In this document: one piece after another, positions 34,993 through 43,041 of the stretch
Position numbering within the stretch: position 1 is the stretch's first letter
Layout: each line of letters begins with the position of its first letter
Assembly (NCBI GenBank): GCA_046295975.1
Contig: JBKBMG010000005.1
Coordinates: 72,953-136,952 of the forward strand
Direction of reading: 5' to 3'
Length of the DNA: 64,000 bases
Source of the DNA: UBA2357 sp046295975
GTDB taxonomy: Bacteria; Pseudomonadota; Gammaproteobacteria; Burkholderiales; Rhodocyclaceae
Notes under the pieces: model-generated
What the model was told of the DNA's origin: nothing
The model's database searches: none
The model's input: only the letters and a program-made list of their open reading frames with translations
Position numbers and translations under genes: made by a program

Positions 34993-35451
34993 CTAGCCGC
35001 AGGTGATCTCGGTGAGTGCCGATTCAATCGCCACGCCCAGCGTGACCCGATCGGGTGCGGTCCGCGCAATTGCCTCGCGGCGCGGCGTGGCCCAGATCGG
35101 GTCGGGAAAATGGCGGTCGTCGCGAAAGCGCGGGATGACGTGCCAGTGCAGGTGCGGTACCACGTTGCCAAGACTGGCGAGATTGATCTTGTCGGGCTGG
35201 AGCAGTCCGCGCAGCGCGGTCTCGACGGCGAGCACCACATTCATCAGGTGACGCTGCTCGAAGCCCGGCAGATCGCTCATCTCGCTGACGTGGCGCTGCC
35301 AGATGACGCGAACGAAGCCGGGGTAGTAGGCATCGTCGACCAGGATCGCCCGGCAGGAGGCGTCGTGCCAGACCACCTGTTCGGCGACGGGGCGACAAAG
35401 TGGACAGTCGCCCTGGGCGGGGACATCAGGGGCGGACGCGGATATGGTCAT
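34993..35451 (-). CDS. HIT family nucleotide hydrolase
   Basis: Histidine-triad protein of 152 residues, probably hydrolysing dinucleoside polyphosphates or AMP-linked compounds. The triad is HLHWH (His100, His102, His104) in NVVPHLHWHVIPRF. Near the N-terminus CPLC (residues 16-19) resembles the zinc-binding cysteines of some HIT proteins. Substrate is unknown. It lies between the PilZ-like gene and the glutamine amidotransferase gene on the same strand with short gaps. Confidence 0.9.
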   Translation of the reverse strand: MTISASAPDVPAQGDCPLCRPVAEQVVWHDASCRAILVDDAYYPGFVRVIWQRHVSEMSDLPGFEQRHLMNVVLAVETALRGLLQPDKINLASLGNVVPHLHWHVIPRFRDDRHFPDPIWATPRREAIARTAPDRVTLGVAIESALTEITCG

Positions 35452-35478
35452 GTCGTGGTTTCCGTTCGGCTCACCAGT

Positions 35479-36333
35479 TTAATGCCTGCAGCGATCGCCG
35501 CGAATAGCCGATTCGGCGTCGACTGTGAGATTTGATGGCGTGCACGCGAGGGTGCGTGTCTCACCCAGCGCTTCGGGGGCGCCGTGATGGAAGCACAGCA
35601 GGTTGCCGGGGGGAATGAGCGTCCAGGTTTCGTTGTCGGTGAGCGGCGTGGTGGCGATCACCGCGACGCGGTCGCGCGGCGTCGTGAGCTCGCTGAAATC
35701 GACGCTGACGTCCTGGTCCGACAGATGCGCGACCGCGAACGGCGCCTGGCGGACGATGTAGGCCAAGCGCGAGGAGCTGTGCGCGAACAGGCGCTCGCCA
35801 TTGCAGAGCAGGAAGTTGAACTCGCCGTGGGCACTGATCTCGATCGCGAGTTCGCGCAACGCCTGGTGCAGGGTCTGGGGCGGCGGTGGGCCGTCGGGGT
35901 GGCGGTCGGCGAGCGTCTGGAGGATGTGGCAGAAGGCTGCTTCGGAATCGGTACTGCCCACCGGGCGGAAGCGTCCGTTCAGCGCCGGTGCGTAGTTCAG
36001 CAGATTGCCGTTGTGGGCGAAGATCCAGTAGCGCCCCCATAGCTCGCGCTGGAACGGATGGGTGTTCTCGAGGCGGATGTCGCCCTGGGTGGCCTTGCGG
36101 ATGTGGGCGATGACGTTGAGCGAGCGGATCGCGTAACTGCGTACCAGTTCGGCCACCGGTGAGTCACTGCTCGGCGCCGGGTCCAGGAACAGCCGCACGC
36201 CACGCCCCTCGAAGAAGGCGATGCCCCAGCCGTCGCGGTGATGGTCGGTGAGGCCGCCGCGGGCGCGGAAGCCGGTGAAGGAAAAGCAGATGTCGGTGGG
36301 CACATTGCAGTTCATGCCGAGCAGCTGACACAT
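35479..36333 (-). CDS. Class II glutamine amidotransferase (YafJ-like)
   Basis: Predicted Ntn-type glutaminase of the YafJ family. With the start at 36333 the product begins MCQLLGMNCN, placing the catalytic nucleophile at Cys2; a start nine codons upstream would bury it and is rejected. Family motifs include DGWGIAFFEG, HIRKATQGDIRLENTHPF and FAHNGNLLNY. 284 residues. The nitrogen acceptor is unknown. A perfect TATAAT lies 36 bp upstream of the ATG. Confidence 0.93.
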   Translation of the reverse strand: MCQLLGMNCNVPTDICFSFTGFRARGGLTDHHRDGWGIAFFEGRGVRLFLDPAPSSDSPVAELVRSYAIRSLNVIAHIRKATQGDIRLENTHPFQRELWGRYWIFAHNGNLLNYAPALNGRFRPVGSTDSEAAFCHILQTLADRHPDGPPPPQTLHQALRELAIEISAHGEFNFLLCNGERLFAHSSSRLAYIVRQAPFAVAHLSDQDVSVDFSELTTPRDRVAVIATTPLTDNETWTLIPPGNLLCFHHGAPEALGETRTLACTPSNLTVDAESAIRGDRCRH

Positions 36334-36368
36334 GCACCCCTCCGGTCGCGTTCGCCTCACATAGACCG

Positions 36369-36374
36369 ATTATA
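36369..36374 (-). promoter_or_regulatory. -10 element for the glutamine amidotransferase gene
   Basis: TATAAT on the minus strand with the predicted start about 29 nt before the ATG at 36333. No good -35 is seen 17 bp upstream, so the assignment is tentative. Confidence 0.45.
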
Positions 36375-36453
36375 GCGTCGCCAGTCCGCGCCTACCGCGG
36401 GGATCGCCCGGGAGTGCCCGTGCCGGGCGCCCGCGCGGCGGGGCATGGGCACC

Positions 36454-36993
36454 TCAGCGTGGCGTTTGCTGGAGTTGCTTCATCATCTCTTCGAGATTGA
36501 TGCCTTCCATGCCCGGCATGCCGGTGATTTCGGTGTCGCCCGGTTGCTGTCCCGGGCGGCAGGCGCCGACCCAGCGCGCTTCCATGTTCATGGTCATCCT
36601 GGCCATGCCCTGCAGCGGTGGGTCGTAGGTGGTGACGATCTCCCCTTTGTAGGCCTTGCTGAAGTCACCGGTGAAGATGCCCTTGATGGTGGCCTTGCTG
36701 CCCTCCGCGTCGCAGACGCCCTCGAACACCACGCGATTGCGGCCCTCCATGCGGTAGGACTGCTTCTCGCAGTTCATCTCGTGCGCCTGCTGCATCATCA
36801 GTTCGTCGCTGCGCTCGTCGATGCAGGTGCGCAGGCTCATGCCCATGCCGCCCATTTCCACCATGGTGTTGGACATCTCCCACAGCCCGGGCTGGCGCTT
36901 GGGCAGGTCGGCCGGCAACTGGGCCAGGGCCGGCGTGGCGAGGGCTAGCAGGGCGAAGCACCAGGGCGTGCGTGGGGTAAGGCGCTTGGACAT
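36454..36993 (-). CDS. DUF3617 family exported protein
   Basis: Periplasmic protein of 179 residues with a signal peptide (PWCFALLALATPALA) and the DUF3617 pattern: KRQPGLWEMSNTMVEM near the N-terminus, a conserved disulfide-type Cys pair (TCID; NCEKQSYRMEGRNRVVFEGVC), and the Met-rich end MPGMEGINLEEMMKQL. Function is unknown. It lies 25 bp downstream of gatB in the same direction and may be transcribed with gatCAB. Confidence 0.9.
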   Translation of the reverse strand: MSKRLTPRTPWCFALLALATPALAQLPADLPKRQPGLWEMSNTMVEMGGMGMSLRTCIDERSDELMMQQAHEMNCEKQSYRMEGRNRVVFEGVCDAEGSKATIKGIFTGDFSKAYKGEIVTTYDPPLQGMARMTMNMEARWVGACRPGQQPGDTEITGMPGMEGINLEEMMKQLQQTPR

Positions 36994-37018
36994 GGCTGCG
37001 TTCTCCGAGAGAAAGGGG

Positions 37019-38482
37019 TCAGGCGCCAGCGTCGAGCTTGCGGCGCAGGATGTCGTTGACCTGGGCGGGGCTGGCCTTGCCGCGGCTGGCCTTCATGACC
37101 TGGCCGACCAGGGCATTGAAGGCCTTGTCCTTGCCGGCGCGGAACTCGTCCACCGACTTCTGGTTGGCTGCCAGCACTTCGTCGATCATGGCCTCGATGG
37201 CACCGGTATCGGTGACCTGCTTGAGACCTTGTTTGTCGATGATTTCGTCGGCGTTGTCGCCTTCGCCATTCCACAGGGCTTCAAAAACCTTTTTGGCGAT
37301 GGCGTTGGAAACGGTGTTGTCGGCAATACGGGTGATCAGCCCGGCAAGCTGAGCCGGCGTGACCGGCGAGGCGCCGACGTCGAGTTCGGCCTTGTTGAGT
37401 CGCGCCGCAAGGTCACCCATGACCCAGTTGGCGCAGGGCTTGGCCTGCGCGGTGCCGGCGACATCCACTGTTGCCTGATAGAAGGCCGCGACTTCGCGTG
37501 AGGCGGTCAGGGTGGCGGCATCGTAGGCCGACAGGCCGAAGGCCTCCATGAAGCGCTGGCGCATGGCCCCCGGCAACTCGGGCATTTCGCTGCGGACGCG
37601 GGCGATCCACTCCGGCGCGATCGTCAGCGGCAGCAGGTCGGGATCGGGGAAGTAGCGGTAATCGTGGGCGTCTTCCTTGCTGCGCATCACCCGGGTTTCG
37701 CCGCTGTCGGGATCGAACAGCACGGTGGCCTGCTGGATGGTGCCACCGTCCTCCAGGGTATCGATCTGCCACTGCACCTCGTAGTCGATGGCCTGCTGCA
37801 GGAAGCGGAAGGAGTTGAGGTTCTTGATCTCGCGTCGCGTGCCGAGCGGGCCGCCGGGGCGGCGCACGGAGACGTTGGCGTCGCAGCGGAACGAGCCTTC
37901 CTGCATGTTGCCGTCGCAGATCTCGATCCAGCGCACCAGGGCGTGCAGCGCGCGGGCGTAGGCGACGGCCTCGGCCGATGAGCGCATGTCGGGCTCGGAG
38001 ACGATTTCCAGCAGCGGGGTGCCGGCACGATTGAGGTCGATGCCACTCATGCCGTGGAAGTCCTCGTGCAGGCTCTTGCCGGCGTCTTCCTCGAGGTGGG
38101 CGCGGGTCAGGTTGACGGTCTTTTCGTAGGACTTGTCACCTTCCCCGACGCGGATCGTGATCGTGCCGCCAGATACCACCGGCAGCTCGAACTGACTGAT
38201 CTGGTAGCCCTTGGGCAGGTCGGGATAAAAGTAGTTCTTGCGTGCGAACACGCTTCGCGGCGCGACGCGGGCGTCGATGGCCAGGCCGAAGCGGATCGCG
38301 CGTTCGACGGCACCGCGGTTCAGCACCGGCAGCACGCCGGGCAGGGCGAGGTCGACCGCGCTGGCCTGGCGGTTGGGTTCGGCGCCGAAAGCCGTGGCGG
38401 CGCCGGAGAATATCTTGGAGGCGGTGGTGAGCTGGGCATGGACTTCCAGTCCGATGACCACTTCCCAATCGTTTCTGCTCAT
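37019..38482 (-). CDS. gatB: Asp-tRNA(Asn)/Glu-tRNA(Gln) amidotransferase subunit B
   Basis: tRNA-binding and kinase subunit of the amidotransferase that converts Glu-tRNA(Gln) or Asp-tRNA(Asn) to the amide. The 487-residue length is normal. It begins WEVVIGLEVHAQL, contains YFYPDLPKGYQISQ, the kinase-site stretch LTRAHLEEDAGKS, GIDLNRAGTPLLEIVSEPD and FRCDANVSVR, and ends with the YqeY/GatB tail domain (FNALVGQVMKASRGKASPAQ). Last of the gatCAB set, 15 bp after gatA. Confidence 0.98.
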   Translation of the reverse strand: MSRNDWEVVIGLEVHAQLTTASKIFSGAATAFGAEPNRQASAVDLALPGVLPVLNRGAVERAIRFGLAIDARVAPRSVFARKNYFYPDLPKGYQISQFELPVVSGGTITIRVGEGDKSYEKTVNLTRAHLEEDAGKSLHEDFHGMSGIDLNRAGTPLLEIVSEPDMRSSAEAVAYARALHALVRWIEICDGNMQEGSFRCDANVSVRRPGGPLGTRREIKNLNSFRFLQQAIDYEVQWQIDTLEDGGTIQQATVLFDPDSGETRVMRSKEDAHDYRYFPDPDLLPLTIAPEWIARVRSEMPELPGAMRQRFMEAFGLSAYDAATLTASREVAAFYQATVDVAGTAQAKPCANWVMGDLAARLNKAELDVGASPVTPAQLAGLITRIADNTVSNAIAKKVFEALWNGEGDNADEIIDKQGLKQVTDTGAIEAMIDEVLAANQKSVDEFRAGKDKAFNALVGQVMKASRGKASPAQVNDILRRKLDAGA

Positions 38483-38497
38483 CTCGGATCTCGTGGT

Positions 38498-39973
38498 TCA
38501 GTCAGCCAGGGCGGGGCGGCGCAGGTGCCAGTCGGTGACCTGCTGGAAGCGGTGGGCGGTGTTGAGCAGCCGGGCCTCGGCGAAATAGTCGCCGATCAGC
38601 TGCAGTCCGACCGGCAGTCCGCCGTCGCCGAAACCGCAGGGGTGGGACAGGCCGGGCAGGCCGGCAAGGTTCACCGCGATGGTGTAGATGTCGGAAAGGT
38701 ACATCTGCACCGGATCGTCGGTCTTCTCGCCTATGCCCCAGGCGGTGGTCGGGCTCACCGGGCCGGCGATCACGTCGCATTGGGTGAGCGCGGCCTGAAA
38801 GTCCTGTGCGATCAGGCGGCGCAGCTTCTGGGCCTGCAGGTAGTAGGCGTCATAATAGCCGTGCGACAAGACGTAGGTGCCGACCAGGATGCGCCGTTTG
38901 ACCTCTTCGCCAAAGCCTTCGGCGCGGCTCTTGCGGTACATGTCGTCGAGATCGGTGTAGTCGGCCGCGCGGTGGCCATAGCGCACGCCGTCGAAGCGCG
39001 ACAGGTTGCTGGACGCTTCGGCGGGGGCGATCACGTAGTAGGCGGGAATGGCCAGTTGCGCGTTGGGCAGGCCGACTTCGACGGTGGTGGCGCCGAGCGC
39101 GCGATACTGGTCGAGCGCCGCCTCGATGGTGGCGCGCACGTCGTCGGTCATGCCGGGGCCGAAGAACTCGCGCGGCAGGCCGATGCGCAGACCGGCCAGC
39201 GGCCGCTGCGCATCCACCTGCGCGAGGATGTCGCGCAGCGCGTCCTCGGCCGGGCGTTCCAGGCTGGTGGAGTCGCGCGGGTCGAAGCCGCTCATGGCGT
39301 TGAGCAGCAGTGCGCAGTCTGCCGCCGAGACGCCGAAGGCCCCGCCCTGGTCGAGCGAGGAGGCGTAGGCGATCATGCCGTAGCGGGACACCGTGCCGTA
39401 GGTCGGCTTGATGCCGGTGACGCCGGTCAGCGAGGCGGGCTGGCGCACCGAGCCGCCGGTGTCGGTGCCGGTGGCAATCGGCACCAGGCGCGCCGCCACG
39501 GCAGCGGCCGAGCCACCGGACGAGCCACCCGGCACCCGGCTCGTGTCCCACGGATTGCGCGCCGGGCCGAAATGCGAGTTCTCGTTGCTCGAGCCCATCG
39601 CGAATTCGTCCATGTTGGTCTTGCCCAGCATCACCGCACCGGCCTGCTTCAGGAGGGCGACTACGTGCGCGTCGTAGGGGCTGACGAAGTTGGCGAGCAT
39701 CTTCGAGCCGCAGGTGGTCAGCACGCCTTCGGTGCAGAAGACGTCCTTGTGCGCCAGCGGAATGCCGGTGAGCGGGCCTGCCTGGCCGGCCGCCAGGCAG
39801 GCATCGGCGGCACGCGCGGCGGTCAGCGCCCCGTCGCGGTCGATGGTGATGAAGGCGTTGAGCGTCGGGTTGAGCCGCTCGATGCGGTCGAGGAACAGGC
39901 TGGCGAGCTCGACCGCGGTGGTCTTGCCGGTGTCGAGCGCCGCGCGCAATTCGGTGAGGCTGGCGTGGATCAT
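38498..39973 (-). CDS. gatA: Asp-tRNA(Asn)/Glu-tRNA(Gln) amidotransferase subunit A
   Basis: Glutaminase subunit with the amidase fold. 491 residues. The Ser-cisSer-Lys triad is visible: Lys in IPLAHKDVFCTEG, cis-Ser in TGTDTGGSVRQPASLTG and nucleophile Ser in the same block, with the glycine-rich GGSSGGSAAAVAA upstream. Placed between gatC and gatB; 78 bp separate it from gatC. Confidence 0.98.
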   Translation of the reverse strand: MIHASLTELRAALDTGKTTAVELASLFLDRIERLNPTLNAFITIDRDGALTAARAADACLAAGQAGPLTGIPLAHKDVFCTEGVLTTCGSKMLANFVSPYDAHVVALLKQAGAVMLGKTNMDEFAMGSSNENSHFGPARNPWDTSRVPGGSSGGSAAAVAARLVPIATGTDTGGSVRQPASLTGVTGIKPTYGTVSRYGMIAYASSLDQGGAFGVSAADCALLLNAMSGFDPRDSTSLERPAEDALRDILAQVDAQRPLAGLRIGLPREFFGPGMTDDVRATIEAALDQYRALGATTVEVGLPNAQLAIPAYYVIAPAEASSNLSRFDGVRYGHRAADYTDLDDMYRKSRAEGFGEEVKRRILVGTYVLSHGYYDAYYLQAQKLRRLIAQDFQAALTQCDVIAGPVSPTTAWGIGEKTDDPVQMYLSDIYTIAVNLAGLPGLSHPCGFGDGGLPVGLQLIGDYFAEARLLNTAHRFQQVTDWHLRRPALAD

Positions 39974-40051
39974 GGTCGCTTGGAAGTCGATGGGGCGCGG
40001 GGTGAGGCGCAGATGAGCGCGATGGGTCGATGTGGTGGCCGTCGCGCCGAC

Positions 40052-40339
40052 CTACTCGATGACCTTGGGCACCAGGTACAGGCCGGCCTCGGTCTGGGGC
40101 GCGACGCGCAGGAAGTCGTCACGCCGGTCGGTTTCGGTCACAATGTCGTCGCGCAAGCGCTGGGCGACGTCCTGAGGGTGGCTCATCGGCTCGACGCCGG
40201 TCGTGTCGACGGCCTGCATCTGCTCGATCAGCCCGAAAATCCCGTTGAGCTTGTCGCGGGTGGTGTGCGCGGCGTCGACGGAAAGCTCCAGGCGGGCGAG
40301 CGCCGCGATGCGCTGAACTTGTTCAATGGTGAGGGACAT
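40052..40339 (-). CDS. gatC: Asp-tRNA(Asn)/Glu-tRNA(Gln) amidotransferase subunit C
   Basis: Small subunit that stabilises GatA on GatB. The 95-residue product begins MSLTIEQVQRIAALARLEL and includes GIFGLIEQMQAVDTTGVEPM and ends LVPKVIE, all typical of GatC. First gene of the operon, divergent from mreB across 126 bp. Confidence 0.97.
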   Translation of the reverse strand: MSLTIEQVQRIAALARLELSVDAAHTTRDKLNGIFGLIEQMQAVDTTGVEPMSHPQDVAQRLRDDIVTETDRRDDFLRVAPQTEAGLYLVPKVIE

Positions 40340-40356
40340 GCGGTAACAAAAGCTGC

Positions 40357-40385
40357 TTAATTCACAAAGGTTTGTAGGTTATCAT
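40357..40385 (+). promoter_or_regulatory. Candidate promoter of the mre operon
   Basis: TTAATT at 40357-40362 and TATCAT at 40380-40385 are 17 bp apart, about 80 bp upstream of mreB in the AT-rich gatC-mreB divergent gap. The -10 is good, the -35 is weak. Confidence 0.45.
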
Positions 40386-40465
40386 ATTCGCTTTTCGCCT
40401 GTTCGGGCGGGATGATCTGCGCTCCCCGTCGCGGAGCTTGTCCACACCGGTTTCGGAAACACCCC

Positions 40466-41509
40466 ATGTTCGGTTTTCTACGTTCTTATTTTTCAAGCGA
40501 TCTCGCGATCGACCTTGGTACCGCGAACACGCTGATCTACGTGCGCGGCAAGGGCATCGTGCTCGACGAGCCGTCGGTGGTGGCGATCCGCACCGAAGGC
40601 GGTCCCAACGCCAAACGCACGATTCAGGCGGTGGGTTCGGCGGCGAAGCAGATGCTCGGCAAGACGCCCGGCAACATCACCGCGATCCGACCGATGAAGG
40701 ATGGGGTGATCGCCGATTTCGTGGTCACCGAGCAGATGATCAAGCAGTTCATCAAGAAGGTGCACGACTCGCGGATGTTCTCACCCAGTCCGCGCATCAT
40801 CATCTGCGTGCCTTGCGGCTCCACCCAGGTCGAGCGGCGTGCGATCCGCGACGCTGCGCTGGCTGCCGGTGCCAGCCAGGTGTACCTGATCGAAGAACCC
40901 ATGGCGGCGGCCATCGGCGCCGGCCTGCCGGTGTCGGAAGCGACCGGCTCGATGGTGGTCGATATCGGCGGCGGCACCACCGAAGTCGGCGTGATCTCGC
41001 TGGGCGGCATGGTGTATAGCGGTTCGGTACGGGTTGGCGGCGACAAGTTCGACGATTCCATCGTGAACTACATCCGGCGCAACTACGGCATGTTGATCGG
41101 TGACACCACCGCAGAGAACATCAAGAAGAGCATTGGCTCGGCTTTCCCTGGGTCCGAAGTGCGCGAGATCGAGGTGCGCGGCCGCAACCTCGCCGAAGGC
41201 ATTCCCCGTAGCTTCACGATTTCCAGCAACGAAATTCTCGAGGCTGTCACCGAGCCGCTCAACCAGATCGTGTCCGCGGTCAAGATCGCGCTTGAGCAGA
41301 CGCCGCCCGAACTGGGTGCCGACATCGCCGAACGCGGCATGGTGCTGACCGGTGGTGGGGCATTGCTGTCGGACCTCGATCGCCTGCTGATGGAGGAAAC
41401 CGGCCTGCCGGTGTTCGTGGCCGACGAGCCGCTCACCTGCGTCGCCCGCGGCTGCGGCATGGCTCTCGAGAAAATGGATACGCTCGGTTCCATTTTCACG
41501 CCCGAGTAA
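40466..41509 (+). CDS. mreB: Rod-shape-determining actin homologue MreB
   Basis: Forms membrane-bound filaments that direct the elongation machinery. The 347-residue product starts MFGFLRSYFSSDLAIDLGTA, with the phosphate-1 motif DLGTANTLIYVRGKG, phosphate-2 VVDIGGGTTEVGVISLGG, and adenosine motif MVLTGGGALLSDLD. The N-terminal amphipathic/hydrophobic part suits membrane binding. First gene of a run ending around dacC. Confidence 0.99.
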   Translation: MFGFLRSYFSSDLAIDLGTANTLIYVRGKGIVLDEPSVVAIRTEGGPNAKRTIQAVGSAAKQMLGKTPGNITAIRPMKDGVIADFVVTEQMIKQFIKKVHDSRMFSPSPRIIICVPCGSTQVERRAIRDAALAAGASQVYLIEEPMAAAIGAGLPVSEATGSMVVDIGGGTTEVGVISLGGMVYSGSVRVGGDKFDDSIVNYIRRNYGMLIGDTTAENIKKSIGSAFPGSEVREIEVRGRNLAEGIPRSFTISSNEILEAVTEPLNQIVSAVKIALEQTPPELGADIAERGMVLTGGGALLSDLDRLLMEETGLPVFVADEPLTCVARGCGMALEKMDTLGSIFTPE

Positions 41510-41569
41510 CACGTGGCTTGGGTGGCCCGCCCCGTTTGCGCGCCACCCGGCCGGTAGTCCGCAATCACG

Positions 41570-42496
41570 ATGTCCCTTGCCGGTCATCCGTCTCCGCCGG
41601 TATTCAAGCGCGGTCCTTCGCCGCTTGCCCGCCTGCTCGCCTTGGTCGCCGTGTGTCTGGTGATGCTGGTTGCCGACCTGCGTTTCCGCTATCTCGAAGT
41701 CGCCCGCCAGGGGCTGACCGTGGTCACTCATCCACTTCAGGTTGCTGCGGCGGCACCGGTGGACTTCGTGCGCAATGCCGCGGTGTATTTCGCCACTCTG
41801 GTGGAGGTGCAACTCGAGAACGCCGATTTGCGCCGCAGCCAGCTCGAGGCCGCGCAGCGGCTGTTGCGCTTCGAGCAGCTGGAGCAGGAGAACGCCGAGT
41901 TGCGGCGCCTGCTGGGCATGTCTGAGTCGCTGGCGATCCGCAGCGTGGCGGCGGAAATCCTGTACGACGCGCCCGATCCGTTCGCGCGCAAGGTCATTCT
42001 CGACCGCGGTGCGCGCCATGGCGTGGTGCCGGGGCTCGCGGTGGTCGACGCCCAGGGCATGATCGGGCAGGTCACCCGGGTGTATCCCATCCAGTCCGAA
42101 GTCACGCTGTTGAGCGACAAGGAACAGGCGGTGCCGGTGCAGGTGCAGCGCAACGGCCTGCGCGGGGTCTTGTTCGGCAATGGCAACGCGCCCCTGGAGC
42201 TGCGCTTCATCATGGCGGGCGCCGACGTGCGCAGCGGTGACATGCTGGTCACCTCGGGGCTGGACGGGGTGTTCCTGCCCGGATTGCCGGTTGCGCGCGT
42301 GATCGGGCTGGAGCAGGATAGCGACGGTTTCATGAACATCCTCGGTGAGCCGGTCGGCCGCGTCGAACGTGCCGTGCAGGTGTTGGTGCTGGGGCGCGAC
42401 GACCCGGCAGTGCCGCGCCCGGATCCGGCGACGGCCATCGTCGCGCCGCCCGATCCGGCGCCCGCGGCCGCCGAGGAAGCGAAGGCAGGGGGCTGA
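41570..42496 (+). CDS. mreC: Rod-shape-determining protein MreC
   Basis: Bitopic inner-membrane protein that activates the PBP2-RodA synthase. 308 residues with a membrane helix near residues 22-40 (LARLLALVAVCLVMLVADL), a coiled coil (LENADLRRSQLEAAQRLLRF; EQENAELRRLLGM), and the beta-barrel MreC core (VILDRGARHGVVPGLAV; SGLDGVFLPGLPVARVIG). A short Pro/Ala-rich tail ends it. 60 bp after mreB. Confidence 0.97.
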   Translation: MSLAGHPSPPVFKRGPSPLARLLALVAVCLVMLVADLRFRYLEVARQGLTVVTHPLQVAAAAPVDFVRNAAVYFATLVEVQLENADLRRSQLEAAQRLLRFEQLEQENAELRRLLGMSESLAIRSVAAEILYDAPDPFARKVILDRGARHGVVPGLAVVDAQGMIGQVTRVYPIQSEVTLLSDKEQAVPVQVQRNGLRGVLFGNGNAPLELRFIMAGADVRSGDMLVTSGLDGVFLPGLPVARVIGLEQDSDGFMNILGEPVGRVERAVQVLVLGRDDPAVPRPDPATAIVAPPDPAPAAAEEAKAGG

Positions 42497-42498
42497 TC

Positions 42499-43020
42499 AT
42501 GCAACCGACTCATCGCTCGAACCGTATCCTGCAGCCGGCGCGTGGCTGGTTCATCTACTTCAGCCTGCTGGTGGCGCTTGGCCTGACCTACATCCCCACC
42601 GGGCGGGTGCCCGGCGTGCCTGACTGGATGGTGCTGGTGCTGGCCTTCTGGACCATCCGCGAGCCGATGCGGATCGGCATGGGCGCGGCCTTCGTGTTCG
42701 GTGTGCTGGTCGATATCGGCCATGGCGCGGCCATGGGCCAGCACGCCTTGGCCTACGTGGTGGTGGTGTATCTGGCGGCTGCGGTGTCGCGCCGCATCCT
42801 GTGGTTTTCTACGCCCCAACAGGCGCTGCACATTTTGCCACTGCTACTCGTGGGCCAGGCCATCATGGTGTTGCTGCGGGTGGTCGCCGGGGCGGAGTTT
42901 CCCGGTTGGTGGTACTTTGCCACCAGCCTCAGCGGTGCGCTGCTGTGGGCGCCGTTGAGCTTCCTGTTGATGTTGCCGCAGTACCAGCCGGTGGAGCGAG
43001 ATGACAATCGCCCGATCTGA
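42499..43020 (+). CDS. mreD: Rod-shape-determining protein MreD
   Basis: Integral membrane partner of MreC. 173 residues with five or so hydrophobic helices, the early motif VPDWMVLVLAFWTIREPMRI and FVFGVLVDIGHGAAMGQHAL, which match MreD. It starts 2 bp after the mreC stop. Its C-terminus ends DDNRPI, 21 bp before mrdA. Confidence 0.94.
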   Translation: MQPTHRSNRILQPARGWFIYFSLLVALGLTYIPTGRVPGVPDWMVLVLAFWTIREPMRIGMGAAFVFGVLVDIGHGAAMGQHALAYVVVVYLAAAVSRRILWFSTPQQALHILPLLLVGQAIMVLLRVVAGAEFPGWWYFATSLSGALLWAPLSFLLMLPQYQPVERDDNRPI

Positions 43021-43041
43021 AGCCGTGGGTGCCCGGCCGGC

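Noticed and set aside
38054..40360. 768-codon plus-strand frame opposite gatB, gatA and gatC
   Set aside because: Shadow of three certain genes; not protein-like.
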